Shown: positions 43,516-52,088 of the stretch, piece after piece
Position numbering within the stretch: position 1 is the first letter of the stretch
Layout of the letters: every line of letters begins with the position of its first letter
NCBI GenBank assembly: GCA_050180705.1
Contig: JBFXDX010000002.1
Span: 399,517-463,516, forward strand
From: SB25 sp050180705
Lineage (GTDB): Bacteria; Bacteroidota; Bacteroidia; Bacteroidales; Tenuifilaceae
DNA: 64,000 bases
Direction: 5' to 3'
Program-made: the position numbers and the translations under genes
The notes under the pieces: model-generated
Database searches by the model: none
The model's input: the letters and a program-made list of their open reading frames with translations, nothing else
Told to the model about the DNA's origin: nothing

Positions 43516-44229
43516 TTATTTAAATAAATTATACTTTAAAATGCACCAAAAAGCACGGAATCCATCTTTCCAATTTATTTTTTTACCTTCGGCGTAGGTT
43601 CTTCCGTAATATGAAATTCCCACCTCGTAAATTCGTACATTGTGTATTCTCGATACTTTGGCTGTGACTTCCGGTTCAAACCCAAACCTATTCTCCTTTA
43701 AATTTAAACCTTTTATAATTTCGGCACGGAATAGTTTATAGCAGGTTTCCATGTCGGTTAGGTTGAGGTTTGTAAACATGTTGGATGCAAATGTTAGCAG
43801 TTTATTTCCGATAGAATGCCAGAAGAATAGAATTCGATGTGGGTTTCCACCCATAAAACGTGATCCGTAAACGACATCAGCATTACCCTCTATAATAGGT
43901 TTTAGTAAATCTTTGTACTCACGTGGATCGTACTCTAAATCTGCATCCTGAATAATAATGAAGTCTCCTGTTGCCTCCTTTATTCCAGTATGTAGAGCAG
44001 CTCCTTTACCTTGATTTACAGCATGGCTGTACAGTTTAATATTGTGATTTTTGTGTTCGGCGATGAAGTTCTCGATAACTCCTATTGTATTGTCCTTTGA
44101 GCAATCGTTTACTATAACAAGTTCTTTGTCGATGTTATCGATATTGACTGCAATAACCCGTTCTAAGATTTTTGTAATTGTTTTTTCCTCGTTATATGCA
44201 GGAATGATGATTGATAGTGTTTGGTTCAT
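43516..44229 (-). CDS. Family 2 glycosyltransferase, polyprenyl-phosphate sugar synthase-like
   Basis: This soluble GT-A enzyme of 237 residues is like DPM1: the start LSIIIPAYNEEKTI, VIVNDCSKDNT, the metal-binding QDADLEYDP (DxD-like), and SRFMGG are seen. No C-terminal membrane helices are present. It should make polyprenyl-phosphate mannose or glucose from a sugar nucleotide, the donor for the GT-C proteins downstream. It opens the run of glycosyltransferase genes. Confidence 0.88.
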   Translation of the reverse strand: MNQTLSIIIPAYNEEKTITKILERVIAVNIDNIDKELVIVNDCSKDNTIGVIENFIAEHKNHNIKLYSHAVNQGKGAALHTGIKEATGDFIIIQDADLEYDPREYKDLLKPIIEGNADVVYGSRFMGGNPHRILFFWHSIGNKLLTFASNMFTNLNLTDMETCYKLFRAEIIKGLNLKENRFGFEPEVTAKVSRIHNVRIYEVGISYYGRTYAEGKKINWKDGFRAFWCILKYNLFK

Positions 44230-44239
44230 TGGTTATGTT

Positions 44240-44345
44240 TTGAGGAATGTGAGGAAGTTAAAAGAATTTAGAGGAAGTTAAAGGAATGAAGAAAATAAAT
44301 CATGCTTATACCTCTAACTTCTTCTAACTTCATCCAATTCATTTT
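44240..44345. repeat. Stuttering purine-rich repeat, partly inverted
   Basis: The word GAGGAAGTTAAA(A/G)GAAT occurs twice in tandem (44251-44290), and an inverted, degenerate set of the same word (CCTCTAACTTCTTCTAACTTC) follows at about 44311. It fills the gap between the M28 peptidase and GT2 genes. No protein or known RNA is seen. Confidence 0.6.
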
Positions 44346-44383
44346 TTAATAATCATTGTAACGTGAGGTTTCTTCATCTAGTA

Positions 44384-46006
44384 TTACTTCTCTTTGTAGA
44401 ACTCCGAGTTCTTTTTCCACGTTGGATAGATATTGTCGTTGGCTAAACTATTTCCAAAGCAGTAAAATAACTTCACATCCTCGGCTAGTCCGTCCAAATT
44501 ATCTCGCTCGGGAACAAACTCATCCTGAGGTTTGTGGTAGATGTTTTTCCAGTACGAGTTGATCAATTCCTGTGTTTTCTCTTTGCCAAGTTCTGTCTGA
44601 TCGGAATATCCTTTGGCAAACATAGCCGGAACGCCTGCTTTTAGGAATGGTAGTTGGTCGGAGCGGAAGAACATTCCATTCTCGGGGTTCGGATCTGGCG
44701 TAATGTAGCGTCCAAACTTTGCTGATTCTTCAGCAAGCAGTTCGTCGAGCGAGGAGTGTCCAAGCCCTGTAACCGTTACGTCCTTAAATTTGCCAATGAA
44801 AAGGATCACATCGTTGTTAATGCAGGCAATAGTCTTGTTTATGTCGATAGGTGGATTTGCCACAAAGTATGCTGAGCCATATAGTCCAGATTCTTCTGCT
44901 GTAGGTGAGAAGAATAGAATGCTGCGCCTCGGTGCGACTCCAGAACTTTTGAACGCTTTTGCAATGGAGAACATCCAAGCAATTGCGGCGGCATTGTCCG
45001 ATGCACCGTTATAAATAGAGTCGCCATTTACTACACGGCCAACTCCTAGGTGATCCCAATGGGCTGAGTAAACAATTACTTCGTCTGGTTTTTCGCTACC
45101 TTTAATTATTCCTGCAATATTTTTTGATGCTGATTTGGAATGGCTGTTTTCAATATTCATACTCAACCTGGCATTCATACTGAATGATTTGAAGCCTTTT
45201 TGAGTTGCTTGATTTTTTAGTGTCTCGTAATCCAATCCGCACGATTTGAAAAGGTTGATAGCTGCATTGTGAGTTATCCAGCCATTAACAAGGCATTGTT
45301 TGTTTCCAAGGTCTGGAGTGTCGAGGTAAAGTTGAGGTGTGTTGTTTTTGCTCCCTGCAACATCCCAAGGGTATCCAGCAGGTGCATCTTCGTGAACAAT
45401 TAGGCAGCCAATGGCCCCTTGACGTTCCGCCTCCTCAAATTTATATCGCCAGCGGCCATAGTAGGTCATTGTGTTTCCTTTGAATAGAGCTGTGTCACCA
45501 GTGTAGAATCCGGGATCGTTCACCAGTACAACAATTATTTTACCTTTTACATCGATACCATTGAAATCGTTCCAACCATATTCGGGTGCATTTACTCCAA
45601 AACCAGCAAAAATTAGGTCGGCCTTGTCAATTTTGATAGATTGAGAAGTTGTTGGGCTCCAGGCGCAGTAGTCATCATCGGCCTTTAGTTCAAATGGTTT
45701 ATTCGAAATCGATAGTTTTACAACTTCGGGTACTTTTGAGACGATGGAAACCATTGGAACATTCTGAATGTAAGAGTTCCCGAACACTGGCTCTAAGCCT
45801 AATTCAACCATTCTTTTTTCTAGGTAGGCAACGGTTCGTTCTTCCCCAATTGTAAAAGGAGCACGTCCCATCATACTGTCGGCTGATATTGTGGCGATAT
45901 CTTTGGCTAAATCATCGTTACTTACAGAATTTAATGCTTTATCGATGTTGTTGCCTTGACAGGCAATCAGGCCTATCAGAATAGCTGGAATAAATCTTTT
46001 CATCAT
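44384..46006 (-). CDS. M28-family metallopeptidase lipoprotein
   Basis: The 540-residue protein has lipobox LIGLIAC near residue 16. A PA-type insert domain (about 110-250, with GFGVNAPEYGWNDFNG) lies before the di-zinc M28 core: VYSAHWDHLG (His and Asp ligands), NGASDNAAA, and PTAEESGLYGS with the catalytic Glu pair. This is an aminopeptidase or glutamyl-cyclase-like fold; given the PA domain, aminopeptidase is more likely. It is divergent from the second S9 peptidase gene, so both may degrade peptides in the envelope. Confidence 0.9.
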   Translation of the reverse strand: MMKRFIPAILIGLIACQGNNIDKALNSVSNDDLAKDIATISADSMMGRAPFTIGEERTVAYLEKRMVELGLEPVFGNSYIQNVPMVSIVSKVPEVVKLSISNKPFELKADDDYCAWSPTTSQSIKIDKADLIFAGFGVNAPEYGWNDFNGIDVKGKIIVVLVNDPGFYTGDTALFKGNTMTYYGRWRYKFEEAERQGAIGCLIVHEDAPAGYPWDVAGSKNNTPQLYLDTPDLGNKQCLVNGWITHNAAINLFKSCGLDYETLKNQATQKGFKSFSMNARLSMNIENSHSKSASKNIAGIIKGSEKPDEVIVYSAHWDHLGVGRVVNGDSIYNGASDNAAAIAWMFSIAKAFKSSGVAPRRSILFFSPTAEESGLYGSAYFVANPPIDINKTIACINNDVILFIGKFKDVTVTGLGHSSLDELLAEESAKFGRYITPDPNPENGMFFRSDQLPFLKAGVPAMFAKGYSDQTELGKEKTQELINSYWKNIYHKPQDEFVPERDNLDGLAEDVKLFYCFGNSLANDNIYPTWKKNSEFYKEK

Positions 46007-46172
46007 TATAAACTTTAATAAACAAAAGTATTATTTCCTTTTGAAGTATAATACTGTCAAACTAATAGTTTTTCTGTTTTCGATTTAAGTCTCACAATTA
46101 ACATTAAAATTGCCTTTCAAACTTTTTAGTATTTTTAACGTCTAAATCCGTGTGAAATCTAATCTTAATAAA

Positions 46173-48284
46173 ATGAGAAAAATATTCAAACCAATTAATG
46201 TTGTAATTATGGCGATAATACTGGCCGGCGCAGGCTGTAATGAGGCCGACAAAAGTCAAACAAAAGAGCCATTAAAGATTGATGTGTCGCTTACCGATGC
46301 AGAAAAATCGAATGGTTTGCTGACTGCAGAAATTCTTTGGAAGTTTGGTCGCGTTGGAGAGCCAGTTCTTTCACCTTGTGGAAAAATGGTGGCATATACC
46401 ATTACTTACTACAATTTACAGGAGAACAAAGGTGTTACAAATTTGTACTTGGTGAATACCGATGCTGGTGAGCCTGTAAAGTTGACCGATGAAATGGGCT
46501 CTGAATCATCTCCTGCTTGGAGTGCCGATGGCAAAATTATCCGATTCCTTTCAGCCCGTAGCGGTTCTTCGCAAATTTGGGAGGTGCAAACAAACGGTCA
46601 AGGTTTAAAGCAAGTTTCAAATATTGATGGAGATATTAATGGCTTTACTTTTTCTCCAGATGAGTCGAAGTTGGTTTACTCGATGGATGTGAAGGTTGAA
46701 GATCAGGCAACCGATATTCATAAGGATATGCCTAAGGCAAAGGTTCGTATTATTGACAATTTGATGTATCGCCACTGGAATCAGTGGGAGGATGGTAAGT
46801 ACAGTCACCTTTTTGTGGCTGACTTTGCAAACGGTGCAATTGCTAGCGCAAAGGATATTAATGCTGATGAGAAATGGGATACACCTATGGCAACCGATTT
46901 TGATATGGCCGAGGTGCAATGGAGTCCTGATAGTAAGAAGTTGGTATACAACTCGAAGAAACTTTACGGTAAGGAGTACGCATTAAGTACAAATTCAGAT
47001 ATCTACCTTTACGAGTTAGAAAGTGGCGCAACAACCAACTTAACCCCAGAGAATAAGGGTTACGACCGTTATCCAAAATTCTCTCCTAATGGAAAATACA
47101 TTAGCTGGTGGAGTATGGAAACTCCTCTTTACGAGGCTGATTTACACCGATTATTTTTGCTCGATACTGAAACAGGAAAGGCTGTATATGCAACTCAAGG
47201 TTTTGATCAAAATGTTGATACATACAACTGGGACGAGGATAGCAACACTATCTATTTTGTAAGTGGTGTTAAAGGAACTGCTCAGCTCTATAAAATTAAT
47301 GTTGCAACAAATCAGATTACTCAACTAACTAAGGGTGTTCATAACTATGTGACAATACAAAAGAACAAGGGCGTTATTGTTGCCGAGCGTATGAGTATGA
47401 GTATGGCTCCTGAGATTTATAAGGTTGATGAAACATCTGGCGAAGCAACCCAATTAACCTTTACCAATAAGGCCATTTACGAAAATATTAAGATGGGAGA
47501 GGTGCGTGAGCGTTGGGTAAAAACCACCGATGGTAAGGAGATGTTGGCTTGGGTTATTCTTCCTCCAAACTTCGATGAAACCAAGAAATACCCTACACTC
47601 CTATACTGTCAGGGTGGCCCACAGAGCACTGTTAGCCAGTTCTGGAGTTACCGTTGGAATTTTCAGATTATGGCTGCAAATGGTTATGTAATTGTAGCAC
47701 CAAACCGTCGTGGAGTTCCATCGTTTGGACAGGAGTGGAATCTTCAAATCTCGAAGGATTACAGCGGACAAAATATTAAAGATTACTTAAGCGCAATTGA
47801 TGATGTTGCAAAGGAACCTTGGGTTAATAAGGATAAACTTGGTTGCGTTGGTGCAAGTTATGGTGGTTACTCTGTTTACTATTTGGCCGGACATCACCAA
47901 AAACGCTTCAAAGCGTTTATATCTCATTGCGGAATGTACAACTTGGAGTCGTTCTACGCTCAAACCGAGGAGACATTCTTCCCAACATTCGATTTGGGTG
48001 GAGCACCTTGGGAGGCTAACAATAAGATTGCCCAGAAGAGCTATGCAAACTCACCTCATAAGTTTGTTCAGAACTGGGATACCCCAATTATGATTATTGT
48101 AGGCGAGCACGATTACCGTATTCCTTACACACAAAGTTTAGAGGCATTCAATGCTGCACAGTTAAGAGGTATTCCTAGCAAATTGTTATTCTTTACAGAG
48201 GGAACCCACTTTGTAACAAAACCACAGGATGCTGTAATTTGGCAGCGCGAGTTCTTTGGTTGGTTAGACCAGTGGTTGAAGTAA
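46173..48284 (+). CDS. S9-family prolyl-oligopeptidase-like lipoprotein (second copy)
   Basis: ATG at 46173 gives a lipoprotein signal with lipobox LAGAGC; a GTG at 46152 would add seven residues. The propeller covers about residues 35-430 and the hydrolase domain follows, with GGPQSTVSQFWSYRW, GASYGGY (Ser562), an Asp in VGEHDYRIP and His in EGTHF. It closely resembles the peptidase at 36626-38713 and lies on the same strand, with an oppositely oriented block between them. A strong terminator follows. Confidence 0.92.
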   Translation: MRKIFKPINVVIMAIILAGAGCNEADKSQTKEPLKIDVSLTDAEKSNGLLTAEILWKFGRVGEPVLSPCGKMVAYTITYYNLQENKGVTNLYLVNTDAGEPVKLTDEMGSESSPAWSADGKIIRFLSARSGSSQIWEVQTNGQGLKQVSNIDGDINGFTFSPDESKLVYSMDVKVEDQATDIHKDMPKAKVRIIDNLMYRHWNQWEDGKYSHLFVADFANGAIASAKDINADEKWDTPMATDFDMAEVQWSPDSKKLVYNSKKLYGKEYALSTNSDIYLYELESGATTNLTPENKGYDRYPKFSPNGKYISWWSMETPLYEADLHRLFLLDTETGKAVYATQGFDQNVDTYNWDEDSNTIYFVSGVKGTAQLYKINVATNQITQLTKGVHNYVTIQKNKGVIVAERMSMSMAPEIYKVDETSGEATQLTFTNKAIYENIKMGEVRERWVKTTDGKEMLAWVILPPNFDETKKYPTLLYCQGGPQSTVSQFWSYRWNFQIMAANGYVIVAPNRRGVPSFGQEWNLQISKDYSGQNIKDYLSAIDDVAKEPWVNKDKLGCVGASYGGYSVYYLAGHHQKRFKAFISHCGMYNLESFYAQTEETFFPTFDLGGAPWEANNKIAQKSYANSPHKFVQNWDTPIMIIVGEHDYRIPYTQSLEAFNAAQLRGIPSKLLFFTEGTHFVTKPQDAVIWQREFFGWLDQWLK

Positions 48285-48304
48285 AAATATTTGAGTGACA
48301 TATG

Positions 48305-48345
48305 ACTGGTGATTTGTGACACATCAAATCACCAGTTTTTCTTTT
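48305..48345 (+). terminator. Rho-independent terminator after the second S9 peptidase
   Basis: A perfect 12-bp stem, ACTGGTGATTTG with CAAATCACCAGT, has an 8-base loop and is followed by TTTTTCTTTT. It lies within a wider inverted stutter of GAGTGAC/TGGTGA words (48290-48373). Confidence 0.9.
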
Positions 48346-48373
48346 GTAACCCGTCACCAATCACTCGTCACTC

Positions 48374-49294
48374 TTATTGTATTTTCTGAAGAATCATCTC
48401 CATCTTATCTTCCAGAGTCATATCCCCACTTATCCAGTTGATTGTAAACCCACGGCGTTCCATTCCTCGGAACCAGGTCATTTGGCGTTTGGCAAATTGT
48501 CGTATGGCAATGTATAGTTGCTCAAACATCTCGTCGTAGCTGATTTTGCCTATGATGTACTCCGTTAGAAATTTGTACTCCAATCCGTAGTAAATCAAAT
48601 CGTCGGGGTTAATGCCTGAGTTAAGAAGTGTTTTCACCTCATCAATCATTCCCGATTCTAAGCGTTGAGCCAAGCGGATTTTAATGCGTTGCATTTCGGT
48701 TGCACGGTCGTACTTCACCCCGAAAATAATGCTGGTTAGCTGTGGAAATGGATTTGGGTCCACCGGTGTTTTGCTGTAGTACTCCTCAATCTCAATTGCC
48801 CTAATGGTTCGCTTTCGGGTGTCGAGGTCGGAATTGTTGTGAAGCGTTTTGTATGATGCTAGTATTTCTGCCAGTTCATTGTCGGTTTTTTGTTCCAGCT
48901 GTTGGCGTAACTCCTTGTTCTCAGGAACAGGTATCAATTTATAGCCTTTTAAAACGGCTTCAATGTAAAGTCCACTGCCACCGCAGAGTATTGGTTGAAC
49001 ACCCCGTTTTTTAATATCGTCATATGCTTTCAGAAAATCTGCCTGATATTCATAAACATTGTATTTGGCTCCAGCATCGGCAATGTCAATTAGATGGTAA
49101 GGAATGTGTTTCCCGTTAATGGTGTAATCTTCCAAATCCTTTCCTGTGCCCAAACTCATTCCTCGGTATACTTGACGTGAGTCTGCGCTAATGATTTCAC
49201 CACCAAGTCTTGCCGCTAGGCTGGTTGCCAACTGTGTTTTTCCACTAGCCGTTGGCCCAACAATGGCAATTATATCGTATGTTTTATTCGGCAT
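48374..49294 (-). CDS. miaA: tRNA dimethylallyltransferase
   Basis: The enzyme adds a dimethylallyl group to A37 of tRNAs reading UNN codons. The P-loop IVGPTASGKTQLA (11-23), EIISADSRQVYRGM, DIADAGAKYNVYEYQ and GGSGLYIEAVLKG are diagnostic. The 306 residues are normal. It is convergent with the second S9 peptidase and separated from it by the terminator at 48305-48345. Confidence 0.97.
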   Translation of the reverse strand: MPNKTYDIIAIVGPTASGKTQLATSLAARLGGEIISADSRQVYRGMSLGTGKDLEDYTINGKHIPYHLIDIADAGAKYNVYEYQADFLKAYDDIKKRGVQPILCGGSGLYIEAVLKGYKLIPVPENKELRQQLEQKTDNELAEILASYKTLHNNSDLDTRKRTIRAIEIEEYYSKTPVDPNPFPQLTSIIFGVKYDRATEMQRIKIRLAQRLESGMIDEVKTLLNSGINPDDLIYYGLEYKFLTEYIIGKISYDEMFEQLYIAIRQFAKRQMTWFRGMERRGFTINWISGDMTLEDKMEMILQKIQ

Positions 49295-49433
49295 CGAATT
49301 AAATATCGGTTTGCGTTGTAAAATTAGTTAATTTTGGCATTCTTTAGAGAACTAAAGTTGATGGTTGATGGTTGTTCGTTGTTTGTCACTTGTTACGAAC
49401 CAAACACCAAGAGCTAATCACTATACACAAAAA

Positions 49434-49664
49434 ATGGTACAGTTACGAAGAAATAACCAGCGCAATAAGTTAAACCAGTTAAACCGATTGGTTTGGATGG
49501 GGCTTGTGTTTTTGATGTCGGTGTTGATGGTCCTTGCTGCAATGACCAATATGTTTACCGAGAGTCCTCTGAAAAAATCGAACATAGTTTTGATTTTTGT
49601 AGTTTTGCTCGGACTTGTATTCTATATTTACAGTTGGGTGAAGTTTTTTAAACGAAAAGATTAA
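49434..49664 (+). CDS. Small membrane protein with two transmembrane helices
   Basis: The ATG at 49434 gives 76 residues: a basic Gln/Asn/Arg-rich start (VQLRRNNQRNKLNQLNR), a helix about 20-40, a short loop, and a second helix about 49-68, ending KFFKRKD. No family is recognised. A TAATTTTG box at 49329-49336 could serve as promoter; its nearest TTTG is 15 bases upstream, somewhat short. It sits 17 bases before smpB and may share its transcript. Confidence 0.6.
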   Translation: MVQLRRNNQRNKLNQLNRLVWMGLVFLMSVLMVLAAMTNMFTESPLKKSNIVLIFVVLLGLVFYIYSWVKFFKRKD

Positions 49665-49681
49665 TTTTTTTACAGACCGCA

Positions 49682-50131
49682 ATGGCAAACGATATAGTTG
49701 TTAAAAATAAGAAGGCTAGCTTTAACTTTGAGATTGTTGAGAAGTACACTGCAGGTATTGTTCTGAAGGGTACTGAGATTAAAGCAATTCGAATGGGTAA
49801 GGCTAATTTTGTGGATTCGTACTGCCAGTTTATTAACGATGAACTTTGGGTTAAGGGATTGCATATTGCCGAGTACGAGTGGGGTACATATAATAATCAC
49901 GATCCAAAACAGGACAGGAAATTACTACTCACACATAAAGAACTCGGAAAGTTGAAACGTCGCTCGCAGGAGAAGGGGCTAACAATTATTGCGCTAAAAT
50001 TATTCCTGAATGAGCGTGGTTTGGCTAAGGTTGATATCGCCCTTGCCCGAGGCAAGCAAACGCACGATAAGCGTGAAGATTTAAAGCACAAGGATGCCCG
50101 TCGCGAGATGGATAGAGCTATGAAGAAGTAG
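49682..50131 (+). CDS. smpB: SsrA-binding protein SmpB
   Basis: SmpB binds tmRNA to rescue stalled ribosomes. The 149 residues show the OB-fold start IVVKNKKASFNFEIVEKY, then GIVLKGTEIKAIRMGKANF, the conserved ALARGKQTHDKRE and the basic tail KDARREMDRAMKK. It lies 17 bases after a small membrane protein gene. A tmRNA gene is not seen in this window. Confidence 0.97.
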   Translation: MANDIVVKNKKASFNFEIVEKYTAGIVLKGTEIKAIRMGKANFVDSYCQFINDELWVKGLHIAEYEWGTYNNHDPKQDRKLLLTHKELGKLKRRSQEKGLTIIALKLFLNERGLAKVDIALARGKQTHDKREDLKHKDARREMDRAMKK

Positions 50132-50145
50132 TTTGACTCCTTTCC

Positions 50146-50187
50146 AAAAAAAAGATGGTTGTTGTAACCCAATGAACAACAACCATC
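50146..50187 (-). terminator. Rho-independent terminator of the UT-M23/barrel/TPR operon
   Basis: A perfect 11-bp stem (GATGGTTGTTG with CAACAACCATC) is followed on the minus strand by eight T. Confidence 0.9.
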
Positions 50188-50206
50188 AATCCAATCACAA
50201 AAATTC

Positions 50207-50818
50207 CTACTTTATCAATCCAATTCCTTCCTTTGCGCTAGCATCATCAGGATTGTATAGCAGGACTTTCTGGAAAAGAATTTTTGCTTCGCGTGTTTTT
50301 CCTAGCATATAGTTTGCCCAGGCAAACATCAGTACACTGTCGTGATCCCAAGGGTAAAGGTTTACAACCTTTTCAAAGTAACTGTAGGCTTGCTTGTAAT
50401 CCTTCCGTTCATAGTTTATTAATCCCATACGGTAAAGTATGAGCGTGTTATTGGGGTCGATACTGAGAATTTTGTTATAGTGCGATACTACTAAATCCCA
50501 ATTCCCCATTGCCGATGCTGGTAGCACAATGCCCAATCGGGGCTCAATGGCGTAAGGCATCAGTTCTACAGCTTTGCCATAGTATCCCAACGATTCCGAG
50601 AATTGCCCTTGAAGATATGTGAGCCAACCAAGGCGTAGGTTTATTTCGTACGATTTTTCATCGTAGAATGCCTTTAGTGCAGAGGCCGCTTCGGCATACT
50701 TCGCATTTTTTTCCTTGGTATAGCTTTCGTTGAATGCTGCTGTTAGTTTCGCATAATCCTGTGCAAAGGCAATTGCTGTAATAAGCACAAGAACTATCAG
50801 AGATGTTAACTTTTTCAT
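50207..50818 (-). CDS. Exported tetratricopeptide-repeat protein
   Basis: A signal peptide (ending AIAFAQ) precedes about four TPR units covering residues 30-200, for example LRLGWLTYLQGQFSESLGYYGKAVELMP and LILYRMGLINYERKDYKQAYSYFEKV. The 203 residues suggest a periplasmic adaptor. Its start is four bases past the stop of the barrel gene, so it is the last gene of the same operon as the urea-transporter/M23 fusion. The function is unknown. Confidence 0.85.
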   Translation of the reverse strand: MKKLTSLIVLVLITAIAFAQDYAKLTAAFNESYTKEKNAKYAEAASALKAFYDEKSYEINLRLGWLTYLQGQFSESLGYYGKAVELMPYAIEPRLGIVLPASAMGNWDLVVSHYNKILSIDPNNTLILYRMGLINYERKDYKQAYSYFEKVVNLYPWDHDSVLMFAWANYMLGKTREAKILFQKVLLYNPDDASAKEGIGLIK

Positions 50819-50822
50819 AGTT

Positions 50823-52088
50823 TTACTTTTTATAGGTTATTGTGAAAGAAAATCCTGTTGATGTTGAGTTGACTTTATTACTTCTTATGTAGTTCGTGGT
50901 ATCCCAAGAGTAAAGGATGTTTTTGCTATACGATGGAGTGAAAGTTAGGCTAAAATGATTCCCTAGCATTACAATAACATTTCCGTAAAGCGATAATGAA
51001 GGTATTAAAAACGAGTTGTTGATGATTGCACCTTGGTTGCGCGAGTACAGAAATGAGTTGCCGTTCAATACTCCTGCTTCAATCCATAGATACTTAAATG
51101 CTTTAAACCCTAGATCTTGACTAAATTGATATGTGCTACCCCAGTTCTTGTCGTTCTGGTACATCCCGCTGGTAGTGGTATATAGATTTAGGTTTCCGAA
51201 TGGGAGATAGGTGATGCTTAATTCGCCGCGATACTGGGTGGAGCCTCCAAATTTACTGAATGAGCCATTCCCGCTGAAGCGAATTTTCCATAGGTTTTTG
51301 GTTAGGCCAACTCCAAATACAGGCTCTGTACTTAGTTGAGATGAGGATTGTCTTCTCCCTGAAGAACTTTGTCCGGACTGTTCGGTGTATAATGCAATAT
51401 GCCCGAATCCGTAGAATTCAAATCCCGGGTACGAAATAATGCTTAGTTTGCTGAATAGTTGGTTTTGGGAAAATGTGTCATCGATGCCTGTGGTGTTTGT
51501 GCTCGAGTAAAATGTTCCTGTTTTTCGGTAGTTTGTATAAGCAACGTTAAGCCTTGTTTTGCAGTTGAAGTATGTTTCCAAGCCTGCATAAATGGACATC
51601 GAACTCTTTATGGCTTCGTAGTTCAGCGCGTTAGTTGAATAAAGGTAAACATCGTTGGTTGAGTAGTTGATGCCGGAGTAAAAGTTTGAGAAGCCCTCGG
51701 AGTAAAGCGACTTTAACTGCTTGTTTTTTTGTTCAAAGGTTAAGTTCTCTAGGTAGATGTTTGCATCGGCTTTTCGGCCAGCGAAAAGATAGCTGTAGTA
51801 CATATACTCCCGGCTAATTGTGTCGTAATTATTGAAGGTTAATGCTTTCTGGAAGTGTTTGTACGCGTTAGCATAACGGTGATTATTGTATGCCAAAATT
51901 CCAAGTCGCATTCTAAGGTAGTAGTAGTCCATTCCTAGACCAAGCTGTTTTTTTGCGGTTTGCTTAAGGTTTTTGTAATCGCCTTTTAAGTAATAGTCGT
52001 AGCTCTGTTTGTCAAGGCTGATATAATCAGTTTGGCTGAATCCTAAAATCGAAATCGAAATAAAAATTAAAACTAGTATGGTTCGCAT
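50823..52088 (-). CDS. Outer-membrane barrel protein with N-terminal TPR-like region
   Basis: A signal peptide (about 1-19) is followed by TPR-like helices (about 20-120; YYLRMRLGILAYNNHRYANAYKHF) and then about 300 residues of alternating strands with Tyr/Gly/Ser ends, typical of a barrel (FSGNGSFSKFGGSTQYRGELSI). The start codon lies inside the end of the upstream UT-M23 gene (16-base overlap). It is unlikely to be a typical porin, as no plug or TonB box is seen. Its role is probably transport or assembly linked to its operon partners (inference). Confidence 0.72.
   Translation of the reverse strand: MRTILVLIFISISILGFSQTDYISLDKQSYDYYLKGDYKNLKQTAKKQLGLGMDYYYLRMRLGILAYNNHRYANAYKHFQKALTFNNYDTISREYMYYSYLFAGRKADANIYLENLTFEQKNKQLKSLYSEGFSNFYSGINYSTNDVYLYSTNALNYEAIKSSMSIYAGLETYFNCKTRLNVAYTNYRKTGTFYSSTNTTGIDDTFSQNQLFSKLSIISYPGFEFYGFGHIALYTEQSGQSSSGRRQSSSQLSTEPVFGVGLTKNLWKIRFSGNGSFSKFGGSTQYRGELSITYLPFGNLNLYTTTSGMYQNDKNWGSTYQFSQDLGFKAFKYLWIEAGVLNGNSFLYSRNQGAIINNSFLIPSLSLYGNVIVMLGNHFSLTFTPSYSKNILYSWDTTNYIRSNKVNSTSTGFSFTITYKK

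Noticed and set aside
44240..44345. CRISPR array
   Set aside because: The repeats are adjacent with no regular unique spacers, and no cas genes are near.
46152..46172. Upstream GTG start for the second S9 peptidase
   Set aside because: ATG at 46173 gives a normal lipoprotein signal; the extra seven residues add nothing.
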